A DNA stretch of 64,000 bases. Origin: Sphingosinithalassobacter tenebrarum (GTDB lineage: Bacteria > Pseudomonadota > Alphaproteobacteria > Sphingomonadales > Sphingomonadaceae). The notes under the pieces were generated by a model. The model was not told where the DNA came from. It worked only from the letters and a program-made list of their open reading frames with translations, and ran no database searches. The stretch spans positions 1,643,001-1,707,000 of the forward strand of contig NZ_CP049109.1 of NCBI RefSeq assembly GCF_011057975.1. Direction: 5' to 3'. A program made the translations under genes and the position numbers. Numbering within the stretch: position 1 is the first letter of the stretch; the number at the start of each line of letters is the position of its first letter. This document shows, piece after piece, positions 1-9,144 of the stretch.

Positions 1-517
1 CGATGTCCGACCCGTCGAACTCGCTCTCGCTCTTGGCAAGGATGCGCGCGACATCGAGCGCGACATTGCCGTTGCCGATCACCACCGCGCCCGGCCCGTG
101 CAGCGCGGGGGCGAGATCGGCATGATCGGGATGCCCGTTATACCAGCCGACGAACGCCGCCGAACCGACCACGCCGGGCAAATCGCTGCCGGGAATGTCG
201 ATTTCGCGGTCGGCGGGGGCGCCGGTGGCGAGGACGACGGCGTCGTACAGATCCTGCAGCTCGGCGACCGAAATATCCTCGCCCAAAGTCACATTGCCGA
301 CGAAGCGGACATTGTCGGTCAGCGCGACCGCCTCATAGCGGCGCGAGACATTCTTGATCGACTGATGATCGGGCGCGACGCCGGTGCGGATCAGGCCGAA
401 GGGGACGGGAAGCCGATCGATCACGTCGATCCGGCAATCCTCGCCGAACGCCTTCTGACACGCCTCTGCGGTGTAATAACCCGCCGGGCCGGAGCCGATC
501 ACTGCGATATGGCGCAT
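1..517 (-). CDS. Ferredoxin-NADP reductase, adrenodoxin reductase-like (C-terminus off the window)
   Basis: The minus strand reads from an ATG at 517 with an AGAAGG-type ribosome site just upstream and stays open to the window edge, so only about the first 172 residues are visible. The protein begins MRHIAVIGSGPAGYYTAE, an FAD-binding GxGxxG motif, followed by a VPFGLIRTGVAPDH segment typical of FprA/adrenodoxin reductase-type flavoproteins, and a second GNGNVALDVARI segment that begins the NADPH-binding fold. Family knowledge: these cytosolic enzymes pass electrons from NADPH to ferredoxins. The rest of the gene lies beyond position 1. It is a core-type gene in GC-rich codons, unlike the insert that follows. 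Confidence 0.85.
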   Translation of the reverse strand, partial: MRHIAVIGSGPAGYYTAEACQKAFGEDCRIDVIDRLPVPFGLIRTGVAPDHQSIKNVSRRYEAVALTDNVRFVGNVTLGEDISVAELQDLYDAVVLATGAPADREIDIPGSDLPGVVGSAAFVGWYNGHPDHADLAPALHGPGAVVIGNGNVALDVARILAKSESEFDGSDI

Positions 518-582
518 GGCCTTCTCTCTCCTTCACGCGGCGCGGTCCGTTATGCTTCCGCCGTTCGCCATCATAACCACCG

Positions 583-725
583 TTTGCCCTGAGCTTGTCG
601 AAGCCTGTCCCGAGCGACTGCCGCAGGCAGGCAGTCGAGGGGGGCTGTTCTTCTTTTTCCAAGGCTGGAAGAAGGCAGAACAGGGCTTCGACAACCCCGG
701 ATCAAGTCCGGGGCCAAACGGAGGT
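583..725. repeat. Sphingomonad-type palindromic repeat pair (REP-like)
   Basis: The arm CCTGAGCTTGTCGAAG near 589-604 is answered in inverted orientation by CAGGGCTTCGACAA near 680-693. Directly after it comes a separate stem, CCCCGGA-N5-TCCGGGG, at 694-712. Elements built on these arms are widespread between sphingomonad genes. A related element sits inside modC at 14825-14911. No protein is supported here. Confidence 0.75.
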
Positions 726-1185
726 TTTGGTCCCCGCGAGCGGGGCACTCCCACCGGCAAACCGAGCCTTTTCCCGCCAGCCTAACCCGTGCGCGGGCCG
801 GAACAAGCCGTTTCGGCAAAAACCGCAGTTTTACGTGCAAAGTTCGCAGTGAGTCACAACGCAACACGCGTGCGCGCGCTCGCGCGTACACGCGCGCGCG
901 AGGGAGCGGCGTGCGAAGGGACGGCTTCGGGGCGGCGACGGACATGGGGTGGAACGTAGCAGGAACGGTTGTTGTAGGACAGGGGGTATTGGTGGCTGCT
1001 TTGCGCCTCAATCCCGGTCGTTCGTCGTTGGTAATGTGATGCGGCAGAGCAGTCATAAAAGTATGACTTCCTCCGTTTCCGCCACCTTCCTTCATAAATC
1101 GTTGATATTACGGCTTTTCTTGAAGGATGGTTGCGCCGTCCCACAACCCGCCCCACAGGCTGAAGGGGATAGATTTGGCGAGATT
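726..1185. other. Non-coding stretch with alternating purine-pyrimidine tracts
   Basis: No credible gene is seen between the palindromic repeat and the defence-like insert. Two nearly perfect alternating purine-pyrimidine runs lie at 865-879 and 881-900, made mostly of CG/GC with a few CA/TG steps and separated by one base. This kind of sequence can flip to Z-DNA. The remainder to 1185 is of ordinary composition. It may hold the left edge of the insert, but I see no attachment-site duplication or integrase. Confidence 0.5.
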
Positions 1186-1207
1186 TTACCGCTGTGGCGA
1201 CGGTCCG

Positions 1208-1860
1208 TCAAAAAATGTCTTCGGCTTCAGACTCGCCATAATCCTCGTCCGAACCTTCGTCGGTGATGCCCCAACGCGCCCGTTTTTCCGCGGTGATGCG
1301 TTCGTGGCAATCATGGCAAAGCCCCAACAGTTCGAACAAAATTCGTTGAACAGATGGTCATAGGTCATGTGGTGCGCTTCGGTCGCTTCGGCGGTGCCGC
1401 ACCCCTCGCAAACGCCGCCACACCGCTTTAGCACTAGCGCCCGCTTCGCCTTCCAAGCGTCCGACTTCAGATACGCCGTGTAAGCTTCGGTGAACCTACC
1501 ACGTTCGGCATATTGTTTACGGGCAAGTGCGAGTAGCGCAGCGTTGTGTTCGGCATTCCGCCGGTTTTGGTAAGAATTGACTAGCGCCGGGTCCGCCCAA
1601 GGAAGCGAATTGACCCAAGTTTTGTTCTTTTGCGGCTTCGCTAGCCCGACGCCACTTCCACAAAATGTGCAGCAATCGCGAACCTGAATTGCCCCATTCG
1701 ACAATTCAATTCGCCGAACTTCGGTTTCAATGTGCTGACATTCGTTTTGATGGAACTCGCGAATGATACGAACATATTCGTCGTCGCGTTCAACAATCAG
1801 CGGTTCGCCAGTGTCGGGGTCTTCAACCCAAACCGTGTTCGGTGATAACGTGTCTGCCAT
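1208..1860 (-). pseudogene. HNH endonuclease interrupted by a -1 frameshift
   Basis: Reading from the ATG at 1860 (MADTLSPNTVWVEDP) gives a possible zinc knuckle around residues 41-67 (CxH, CC, C) and then the start of an HNH nuclease: YLKSDAWKAKR, Cys151-x2-Cys154 and His163-His164 in EAHHMTY. After FNEF (about residue 174) the frame runs off into an unrelated tail that ends at 1186. In the -1 frame the fold resumes at once as LFELLGLCHDCHERIT, supplying the second CxxC and the final His, and stops at TGA (1208-1210). The switch falls at a run of four A's on the plus strand at 1338-1341; one extra base would restore a protein of about 217 residues. It starts 37 bases after the Shedu stop, on the same strand, so the two are probably co-transcribed. 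The cause could be inactivation, a sequencing error in a homopolymer, or frameshifting at TTTT. An upstream in-frame ATG at 1878 is an alternative start. Confidence 0.75.
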
Positions 1861-1897
1861 ACCTAAAGGCTGGCACATATCGGGAACATGTGGAAGA

Positions 1898-3055
1898 CTA
1901 GAACGGTATGTCGTCCCCGCTTTCATACGCTGCAACACCGTAGTCGTCCCCGACGGCACGTTCTTCAGGTTCGGCTTGCGTTTCCGCTTCAATTTCTGAG
2001 CTAAGGTTTTCGACGATGCAACGTGCCCGCTGATAAAGTTCATCGAACGTTATGATTTCAGGCGACCGGGTGTTTCGGCGATAAAGTTCGAAGCACGCCA
2101 CTTTGTCGTCGTTTCCGATTAACTCGGTCATGTTTCCAATGACCAAATAGCTACGGGGTTCAACGGAATACGCTAGTTCGCCGGTGTCGTTCCCATGGGT
2201 ATCCTTCAGCACGTCACGAAGGCGATTGTGGGCAAACTGAAATGTCGTTTTCTGCGCTTGCGTGACGGCGGCGGAAAGTTCGCTAGACACAGCCCAACAC
2301 CCCGAACGGTAGGTGTCTTTCTGCAAAAGGTCCGTCCAATCCTTCTTAATCTCAACAAGCACGTATTGGCTGATTTCGGCGCGCGTTCGCATGAGTGCGT
2401 CGGCAGTTTTGCCGGGTGTGTCGAACGCGCTGCCGGTCGTTTTCGTCTCTAGCTTCGGTCCAACTTTATCTAAGAAGATGTAGTTTAAGCCATGGCCGAA
2501 TATCCAAGGGTTGCGTTCGAAATAGGCTTGCCATTCCGTTTCCTTATGGCTTTTGCCAAGCATCGCCTCAAATTCGACTAATGCCTGTCGCTTCGCGGCT
2601 ACGGCGTAAATATCGTGCGGTAGCGACGGAGTTTCGGCTAGTTCTTTGACAATGGACGCGCCTTTGTCCGTTCCTAGAAGCATGACAAGCGATGCAACAT
2701 CGACATTATCAAGCGACACCCTAGCTTTCGTTGCTTCCGACAAATCTAGGTGTGAAATGATTGATAGAAGCTGCGCCATCTGCGCCGCTTGGCAGTAATT
2801 CACTTGGATATGGCCATCATCCTGCCAACCAAATCGTTTGTGATAGCGAAGCTTCGTGATTTTGAGCGAACCAAAATCTTTGCGTTCGGAAACGTAAAAG
2901 GCTTTCACTGCGAGTTTGCATCGCGACGTGATTTCGACTTCGCCTAAATCTTCTTCGCTTTCGGCCACAATCGTCGCGAATGCCCCCTTGCGCGCTGGAT
3001 AGGTGTAAAGTTGGTTTGGCTTGTAATTCGCCAAATATTCAATGTCGTCCGTCAT
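1898..3055 (-). CDS. sduA: Shedu-type anti-phage nuclease (DUF4263, SduA-like)
   Basis: This 385-residue protein carries the signature of the Shedu/DUF4263 family. It has WQAYFERNPWIFG at residues 175-187, then a PD-(D/E)xK-like core with Asp219 in GKTADAL and Glu235-Ile-Lys237 in LVEIKK, followed by YRSGCWAVSSELSAAVTQ and RSYLVIGN. Family knowledge: Shedu proteins are single-gene antiviral systems whose C-terminal nuclease cuts DNA and whose N-terminal half senses the phage. Residues 1-165 here are such a variable N-terminal region, and residues 355-385 form an acidic tail. Codon use is clearly less GC-rich than in lepA next door, consistent with horizontal transfer. An HNH gene follows on the same strand. 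The start at 3055 has a close GAAAGG upstream, with short spacing. Confidence 0.85.
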   Translation of the reverse strand: MTDDIEYLANYKPNQLYTYPARKGAFATIVAESEEDLGEVEITSRCKLAVKAFYVSERKDFGSLKITKLRYHKRFGWQDDGHIQVNYCQAAQMAQLLSIISHLDLSEATKARVSLDNVDVASLVMLLGTDKGASIVKELAETPSLPHDIYAVAAKRQALVEFEAMLGKSHKETEWQAYFERNPWIFGHGLNYIFLDKVGPKLETKTTGSAFDTPGKTADALMRTRAEISQYVLVEIKKDWTDLLQKDTYRSGCWAVSSELSAAVTQAQKTTFQFAHNRLRDVLKDTHGNDTGELAYSVEPRSYLVIGNMTELIGNDDKVACFELYRRNTRSPEIITFDELYQRARCIVENLSSEIEAETQAEPEERAVGDDYGVAAYESGDDIPF

Positions 3056-3102
3056 CGCCTTTCGATACTACACAATCAACGCTGGCAGAAGCACGGCAAA
3101 AA

Positions 3103-3123
3103 TGGCGGATATATAGTCCGCCA
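3103..3123. promoter_or_regulatory. Palindrome upstream of the Shedu gene
   Basis: TGGCGGA and TCCGCCA form a perfect 7-base-pair inverted repeat around the loop TATATAG, about 48 bases upstream of the Shedu start. The loop contains TATATA, which could serve as a -10 element on the minus strand, although no convincing -35 hexamer is seen. It may be an operator for the Shedu-HNH pair or a small hairpin; the function is inferred only from position. Confidence 0.4.
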
Positions 3124-3322
3124 GTTCATATCGTCCGTACCACCGCTTCGCACTCAACCCAGGACGCGTTCGGCGAGTCCGCTTGCAGGTGTGTTTCCGA
3201 ATGGCAGCTTCCCGGAGTTAAATTCCTAGGACCGGACTTTCTGCTCCCGGCCCAACCCCCAACCATCCCACACCCCACCAATCCCTCTCCCCAAGCGCTC
3301 ACACCCCTGCTAAGCGCGCGCG

Positions 3323-5134
3323 ATGTCCACTGACCGTTCCAAGATCCGTAACTTTTCGATCATCGCCCATATCGATCATGGCAAGTCTACGCTTGCCGAT
3401 CGCCTGATCCAGCGTACCGGCGGCCTCACCGAGCGCGAGATGTCGCAGCAGGTGCTCGACAATATGGATATCGAGCGCGAGCGGGGGATCACCATCAAGT
3501 CGCAGACGGTGCGGCTGGAGTGGAAGGGCTATACGCTCAACCTGATGGACACGCCGGGGCATGTCGACTTCGCCTATGAAGTCTCGCGCAGCCTTGCCGC
3601 GTGCGAAGGCGCGCTGCTCGTCGTCGATGCCGCGCAGGGAGTCGAGGCGCAGACGCTGGCGAACGTCTATCAGTCGATCGAGCATGACCATGAGATCATT
3701 CCGGTGATCAACAAGATCGATTTGCCCGCCGCCGAACCCGAGCGGGTGAAGGCGGAGATCGAGGATATCATCGGGCTCGACGCGTCGAACGCGGTGCTTG
3801 CCAGCGCCAAATCCGGCATCGGGATCGAGGAAGTGCTCGACGCGGTGATCGATCGGATTCCCGCGCCGGGCGGCGATGCGAACGCGCCGCTCAAGGCGAT
3901 GCTCGTCGATAGCTGGTACGACCCCTATCTGGGCGTGATGATCCTGGTCCGCGTGATGGAAGGCGTGCTGAAAAAGGGCCAGCAGGTCAAGTTCATGCAG
4001 GCCGGGACGACGCATCTGATCGATCGCGTCGGCTGTTTCCGGCCCAAGCTGACGCAGCTGGGCGAACTCGGGCCGGGCGAGATCGGTTTCGTGACGGCGC
4101 AGATCAAGGAAGTCGCGCAGACGATGGTCGGCGACACGATCACCGATGCGAAGAAGCCGACCGCCACGCCGGTGCCGGGCTTCAAGGAAGTGCAGCCGGT
4201 GGTGTTCTGCGGCCTGTTCCCGGTCGATGCCAATGACTTCGAGAAGCTGCGCGAGAGCATTTCGAAGCTGCGGCTCAACGATGCGAGCTTCAGTTTCGAG
4301 ATGGAGACGAGCGCGGCGCTGGGCTTCGGCTTTCGCTGCGGCTTCCTGGGGCTGTTGCACCTCGAGATCATTCAGGAGCGGCTGACGCGCGAATATGACC
4401 TCGACTTGATCACGACGGCGCCGTCGGTGGTCTATCGCCTCCAGCTTTCCAAGGCGGCGGGCGAGGCCGAGGCGCAGGTGATCGAACTGCACAACCCCGC
4501 CGACATGCCCGATCCCAACCGGATCGAGGAAATCGAGGAGCCGTGGATCAAGGCGGTCATTTACGTGCCCGACGAACATCTCGGCGCGATCCTGAAGCTG
4601 TGTCAGGATCGGCGGGGCATCCAGAAGGACCTCACCTATGTCGGCGGGCGCGCGCAGATCACCTATGAACTGCCGCTCAACGAAGTGGTGTTCGATTTCT
4701 ATGATCGCCTGAAATCGATCAGCCGCGGCTATGCCAGCTTCGACTATGAGCAGATCGGGCTGCGCGCGGGCGACCTGGTCAAGATGAACATCCTGGTCAA
4801 CAACGAGCCGGTCGACGCGCTGGCGATGATCGTCCACCGCAGCCAGGCCGAGGCGCGCGGGCGGCACATGTGCGAGCGGCTGAAGGACCTGATCCCGCGC
4901 CACCTGTTCAAGATCCCGATCCAGGCGGCGATCGGCGGCAAGGTGATCGCGCGCGAGACGATCGCCGCGCTGCGCAAGGACGTGACCGCCAAATGCTATG
5001 GCGGCGACATCACCCGCAAACGCAAGCTTCTGGAAAAGCAGAAGGAAGGCAAGAAGCGGATGCGCGAATACGGCAATGTCAGCATCCCCCAGGAAGCCTT
5101 TATCGCTGCATTGCGGATGGGCGACGAGAGCTAG
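3323..5134 (+). CDS. lepA: Elongation factor 4 (LepA), translational GTPase
   Basis: The 603-residue protein has the usual length for LepA. It has a G1 loop AHIDHGKST at residues 15-23, the G2 region RERGITI, a DTPGH G3 box, an NKID G4 box, and the LepA-specific C-terminal domain ending in [16 protein letters not shown] and ALRMGDES. Family knowledge: LepA binds ribosomes and affects translocation and translation initiation under stress. It lies in the cytosol and partly at the membrane. The ATG at 3323 is the natural start. Nothing in the sequence appears damaged. Confidence 0.98.
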   Translation: MSTDRSKIRNFSIIAHIDHGKSTLADRLIQRTGGLTEREMSQQVLDNMDIERERGITIKSQTVRLEWKGYTLNLMDTPGHVDFAYEVSRSLAACEGALLVVDAAQGVEAQTLANVYQSIEHDHEIIPVINKIDLPAAEPERVKAEIEDIIGLDASNAVLASAKSGIGIEEVLDAVIDRIPAPGGDANAPLKAMLVDSWYDPYLGVMILVRVMEGVLKKGQQVKFMQAGTTHLIDRVGCFRPKLTQLGELGPGEIGFVTAQIKEVAQTMVGDTITDAKKPTATPVPGFKEVQPVVFCGLFPVDANDFEKLRESISKLRLNDASFSFEMETSAALGFGFRCGFLGLLHLEIIQERLTREYDLDLITTAPSVVYRLQLSKAAGEAEAQVIELHNPADMPDPNRIEEIEEPWIKAVIYVPDEHLGAILKLCQDRRGIQKDLTYVGGRAQITYELPLNEVVFDFYDRLKSISRGYASFDYEQIGLRAGDLVKMNILVNNEPVDALAMIVHRSQAEARGRHMCERLKDLIPRHLFKIPIQAAIGGKVIARETIAALRKDVTAKCYGGDITRKRKLLEKQKEGKKRMREYGNVSIPQEAFIAALRMGDES

Positions 5135-5224
5135 GTGAAGGCCTGCCGGCTTCACCGCGCCGGACCATAACCATGCCAGGATGGAGCAGTTTGCCGAAAC
5201 CACTGCCTTGCCACGCGCCGCCAG

Positions 5225-5243
5225 TCCGTTAGCAGTTAACGGA
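5225..5243. promoter_or_regulatory. Inverted repeat before the VWA/PP2C/kinase locus
   Basis: TCCGTTA and TAACGGA form a perfect 7-base-pair inverted repeat with a 5-base spacer, 25 bases before the start of the first gene of the locus at 5269. Its place between lepA and that gene suits an operator. No regulator gene is adjacent, so its role is inference. Confidence 0.4.
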
Positions 5244-5268
5244 CAGGCAACAGGAGAGGGGGACTCCG

Positions 5269-6573
5269 TTGGCGGAACAGTGGGAAGCGATCGAGCTCGA
5301 TGAAGCGTTCAGGGCGCGGCGTGCCGCGGCCCTGGCGCTGTTGCGGGATTCGGCGCCTTCCGGGCTCGGCATGCCGAAGACGCTGCATCGCTTCGTGCTC
5401 GATACCGCGCAGGAGCTGCAGCTCTGGGAGATGGGATGGACCGATGATGACGGCGCGCTCCTGGGCTTTGCACTGGTTGGGCCGAACACCGTTCGGCCGA
5501 TCGATGCGGCGCGTGGGTTCGACGAGAATTATGGCAGTCTGGCCAGCTGGCCGGTCGAGCGCGGTCACGTTCTTTCCGTTGTTTCCGAAAGAGTCGCGGC
5601 GAAAGGACCGTGTCGACAGGTCGGCGAAGCCGGGCTGGACTGGCGCAAGACGACGGACTTCGATGCCGAAGCCCATCCCATGTTCTCGAAAGTTCAGTCC
5701 GATGTGGAACGCATATTCCCCGCCGGCCTCACATTGCATCCGAGCCACCCGCAGGCCGAGCTTGTCGAGCGGCTGAAGCAGAATCTCGATGACGATATCG
5801 CGGCGGTGCGCAAGCGCGGCGAAGCCAATCGCGCCGAACGCGAGGCGAATGCCGCGTGGCGCACCTTGTTCTCGCGGGAGGCGGCAGCGACGGAGGAGGC
5901 GGCGCTGTGCAAGGCTTTTTTCCGTCGCGCCGAGGCCGGCATGCTGGGCTTTGATCCGCCGCGTTCCGCCGAAGATGCCACCATCACGGCAAAGCCGTTG
6001 CCTTTTTGCCCGGGGGCGATTCTGATCGAGATGCTCGACCGTCGCGGCAGCCGCCCGCGTCGTGCGCGCTTTCTGATGTCGGCGGATCTGTCGGACGATG
6101 ACGACTGGATCGAGGCGATGGGATGGACCTCCGTTCCCCTGCATGTGCTGCGGGAACGTTTCGACGTCCATCTGACTGCCGATTCCGTGCCCGGCTATGT
6201 CGATTTCTTCAGTGGTCACCTCGCGGGGGATCGCGGGATCTACGCGGTGGTCGAGGATGTCGACGAGCTCTACTGGAAAGGGGTCAGTACACGCAGCCGG
6301 GACGAACTCGCCAAGTTGATCGATCCGGTATGTGTCTGGAATCGCGACGGCGTACCCGTGAAGGACGACGAGGGAAACGACTGGTTTCTGGCCACGGCAA
6401 TGATCGTGGTGGACCGGGATCCCTTTTATGCCACCTTCCTGGTGCGCGGCGATGGGATCGTCTGGATGATCGATGATCAGGAGGTCGGACAGCGGCTTCC
6501 CATTGTGCCGCGCACGGTGAGTGAGGATTCGATCTTCGTCTATGTACCGAGGTCGCTGGCATGGAGGGTCTGA
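5269..6573 (+). CDS. Unrecognised 434-residue protein, first gene of the VWA/PP2C/kinase locus
   Basis: I do not recognise this family. The reading frame starts at TTG (5269) behind a strong GAGAGGGGG ribosome site and ends inside the next gene, so the two are translationally coupled. The protein is soluble-looking, with no signal peptide or membrane segment. A charged helical, probably coiled-coil stretch spans about residues 165-215, rich in Arg/Glu/Ala. The C-terminal half is acidic and Trp/Asp-rich (SADLSDDDDWIEAMGW; DEGNDWFLATAMIVVDRDPFYATFLV). Codon use matches the host. Its fixed position upstream of a solenoid membrane protein and a kinase-phosphatase triad suggests a partner or effector in that pathway, but no catalytic motif is evident. 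Confidence 0.7.
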   Translation: MAEQWEAIELDEAFRARRAAALALLRDSAPSGLGMPKTLHRFVLDTAQELQLWEMGWTDDDGALLGFALVGPNTVRPIDAARGFDENYGSLASWPVERGHVLSVVSERVAAKGPCRQVGEAGLDWRKTTDFDAEAHPMFSKVQSDVERIFPAGLTLHPSHPQAELVERLKQNLDDDIAAVRKRGEANRAEREANAAWRTLFSREAAATEEAALCKAFFRRAEAGMLGFDPPRSAEDATITAKPLPFCPGAILIEMLDRRGSRPRRARFLMSADLSDDDDWIEAMGWTSVPLHVLRERFDVHLTADSVPGYVDFFSGHLAGDRGIYAVVEDVDELYWKGVSTRSRDELAKLIDPVCVWNRDGVPVKDDEGNDWFLATAMIVVDRDPFYATFLVRGDGIVWMIDDQEVGQRLPIVPRTVSEDSIFVYVPRSLAWRV

Positions 6574-8924
6574 AGCGCGCGATCAGCGCGGCTGAATTCA
6601 AGGAGCGTCTCGGCCGTAAGGCACTCGACGAACTCGAGCGAGTCACGGTCACCGGTGAAGTCAGCTTTGCGGGCAATGAGTGGCCGGGCAGGCTGCAGTT
6701 GCTCAATGTCACTTTTGAAGGCCCGGTCGATCTCAGCAATGCGCGTATCCGGGGTTCGCTCGATCTTGCCGGGTGCGTCTTCCTGCGGACGCTCAGGCTC
6801 GACAATTGCCGGATCGACGGCAATCTCGTGCTCGACAAGGTGGAGGTCCATGCGCTCGGGCGCCTTGCTCCCAGCGGATATGACTGGAAGGTCGTCGATC
6901 AGCAGCTTTCCGCCGAAGCGATCCACGTGGGCGGCATGCTGAAGGCCGTCTCGTTGCGCGTGCACGGCAGCGCTTCCTTTGCTTCGGCCAGCGTGAACGG
7001 CAGCATTCACCTGCGTGGCGCCCAGATCTTCGGGATGCTCGATTGCGCAAATCTACATTGCGATGGCGATGTGATTTTCGCCAATCGATCCGATGCGCGC
7101 GAACGTTCGCTGACCTTCGTCCGCGGCAACCTGGAAATGCAGAACGCCCGGATCGCGGGCAATATTGCCTTTGAAGGCCTCCAGGTGCTCCGCAACTGCC
7201 TGATGTGGTCGATCGATGTCGGAGGCAATATCTTCATCTCTGGCGCTGTACAGGAATATGACGGCGAGAAGTGGGGCGAGCCGACACGCATCGGCGGCGA
7301 TCTCAATCTGGCGGCATCCGATGTGCGTGGTCATGTGCAGCTGGAATCGACGATTCTTTCCGGGGCGCTGCAGCTATTTTCGAGCAGCGCCACCCAACTC
7401 GCGATAACCATCGGTTCGGAAAGCAATTGGGGTGCCGGTGCATTCAGCCTGAAGGCGGCTGCTATCGACGCAGGCGGCGCCACGATCAAGCGCGGGGCGT
7501 CGTTGAACGACGTCGAGATCACCGGAAACCATCAAGACAGCGGCATCAGTTTCCGTAATGCGACGATGGGTAGCCATCTCAATTTCTGGTCGGGGCTGCT
7601 CGATGGTTCCGGCACCCGTGTCGTCGGCGACATCGACTGCCGGAGCGCTGATATCGGCGGCGATTGCCAGCTGACCAATGTGCTGGCCGACGGCGCGGTG
7701 TCGCTCGACGATGCCACGATCGCGGGTGACGTGCTGTGTCGGTCCGCCGTCTCGCTGCTCGACGATGCCATCAAGCGTGAGGCGGGCGTCGAGAAAGTCA
7801 GGTCGCTGTTGCAGCGCGCGCGCGCGGAACGCGCGGAAGATGCCGGCCCCAACACGTCGGTCCGGCAGTTCTCGATGTCGATGGTCGAGGTTTCGAACGA
7901 TATCGACTTGTCCGGGCTGGTGCTTCGCGCGACCGGGGAGGAGATCGAGGAAGGCCATAATTACGGGCGCCTGACTGCGGACGATTGCAGCGTCACCGGC
8001 GAGTTCCTGCTCGCGCGCGAAGTCACATGGCGTGACGAGTGTTTCCGCAGGGAGGCCGAAATTCCCGGATCCGCTCACTTGCGCGGGTCGACGATCAACA
8101 CGCTCGTCGTCGCCGACGGCAGCTTCCAGTCGCGCAAGGCCGATCCCGAACGTTCCGGCCTCTGCCTCGACGGATGTCGCATCGACGAAATGATCTTCCT
8201 TGGCCTGAACGGGCACAGGGGATTTCCGGTGCCGCTGACTCTCTCTGATATCGACGTGCGCATCTGGCGGCTGGGCGAAACCGATGCGAAACGCCTGAAG
8301 CTGTATCGCGCGCTGCTGAATTCCGATCCGCAGTTTCGCAGTTCCTCCTATCTCTCGATCGAGCAGTTCCTGCGCAAGGGCGGATATGAAGACGCCGCCG
8401 ACGGCATCTATCGCAGCATGATGCGGCGCGGATATCGTGCGCGCCGTGCCAGCCAGCGGTTCGGCCCCTCCTGGGTCCTGCGCTGGCTCTTTTCACCGTT
8501 TCGTGCGCTGCTGTGGGATCTGGGCATTGGGTATGGCACTGCGCCGACCCGGCTGCTGGTGCCGATCCTTGCCTTGTTCGCCATCGGTTTCACCGGCGTC
8601 TACACCGACGCGCGCAATTTTTCTCCCACGCTGCTCGAGGAGATCAAGCAGCATGGGGGAGAGGTTTCCGATGTGCCGCGGCAATGGAATGGCTGGGACG
8701 CCGCCTCGATCGGGCTGCGCACGCATATTCCGCTGATCGGCCTTGGTGTGCGCGACGAGTGGGAACTGGCGGACGACGGCGATCGGCCGCTCTATCTCTG
8801 GCAACAGAGGATCGAGGCGATGCGGCCCGAGGATTTCGGGCTGCTGATGATCCTGCTCAATTTCGCGCTCTGGCCGCCGCTGCTCGCCTTCGCGTTGCGC
8901 CGGGTGTTTCGACAGGCCAGTTGA
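6561..8924 (+). CDS. Beta-solenoid-like repeat protein with C-terminal membrane segments
   Basis: This 787-residue protein starts 13 bases before the stop of the preceding gene. Roughly residues 20-570 are a series of short, degenerate repeats of the type G-x-(V/L/I)-x-L-x-x-(A/S/C)-x-(V/I)-x-G, for example GPVDLSNARIRGSLDLAGC and GDIDCRSADIGGDCQLTN, which predict a beta-solenoid like pentapeptide-repeat or bactofilin folds. A helical segment YEDAADGIYRSMMRRGYR at about 615-632 resembles a motif seen near the membrane end of other solenoid membrane proteins. A hydrophobic helix follows at about 668-688 (RLLVPILALFAIGFTGVYT), and another at about 755-780. It probably displays a long solenoid from the membrane. 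The partner function is unknown; coupling to the neighbours suggests a sensor or scaffold. Confidence 0.75.
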   Translation: MEGLKRAISAAEFKERLGRKALDELERVTVTGEVSFAGNEWPGRLQLLNVTFEGPVDLSNARIRGSLDLAGCVFLRTLRLDNCRIDGNLVLDKVEVHALGRLAPSGYDWKVVDQQLSAEAIHVGGMLKAVSLRVHGSASFASASVNGSIHLRGAQIFGMLDCANLHCDGDVIFANRSDARERSLTFVRGNLEMQNARIAGNIAFEGLQVLRNCLMWSIDVGGNIFISGAVQEYDGEKWGEPTRIGGDLNLAASDVRGHVQLESTILSGALQLFSSSATQLAITIGSESNWGAGAFSLKAAAIDAGGATIKRGASLNDVEITGNHQDSGISFRNATMGSHLNFWSGLLDGSGTRVVGDIDCRSADIGGDCQLTNVLADGAVSLDDATIAGDVLCRSAVSLLDDAIKREAGVEKVRSLLQRARAERAEDAGPNTSVRQFSMSMVEVSNDIDLSGLVLRATGEEIEEGHNYGRLTADDCSVTGEFLLAREVTWRDECFRREAEIPGSAHLRGSTINTLVVADGSFQSRKADPERSGLCLDGCRIDEMIFLGLNGHRGFPVPLTLSDIDVRIWRLGETDAKRLKLYRALLNSDPQFRSSSYLSIEQFLRKGGYEDAADGIYRSMMRRGYRARRASQRFGPSWVLRWLFSPFRALLWDLGIGYGTAPTRLLVPILALFAIGFTGVYTDARNFSPTLLEEIKQHGGEVSDVPRQWNGWDAASIGLRTHIPLIGLGVRDEWELADDGDRPLYLWQQRIEAMRPEDFGLLMILLNFALWPPLLAFALRRVFRQAS

Positions 8925-9144
8925 TCGAATGAAGCCCGGATGTCGGCGCGTAAACGCCTGAAATCACGGCGGAGGCGAAAGGGCCATTCTGACTTTGCCT
9001 TTGCCGGGCGAATTGCGGTACGCTCCGGTGATGCCGCCGGGCGGACGGGTCGGCCGGTCGTTTGCGGGCAGATGGGGTGTTTTACACAGGGGAACGCCGT
9101 TGTTCCGGGTCGCGGGTAACGTGCGTGCGTAAGCGGAGGGGCTA

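Noticed and set aside
949..1266. Possible small gene between the repeat and the HNH gene
   Set aside because: No ribosome site, no domain, and it overlaps the end of the HNH gene on the other strand.
1186..2043. HNH gene as a single 285-codon frame starting inside the Shedu gene
   Set aside because: The first 61 codons are Shedu sequence in another frame, and the last third is out of frame relative to the HNH fold.
3299..5203. 634-codon open frame antisense to lepA
   Set aside because: Shadow of lepA with no recognisable domain.
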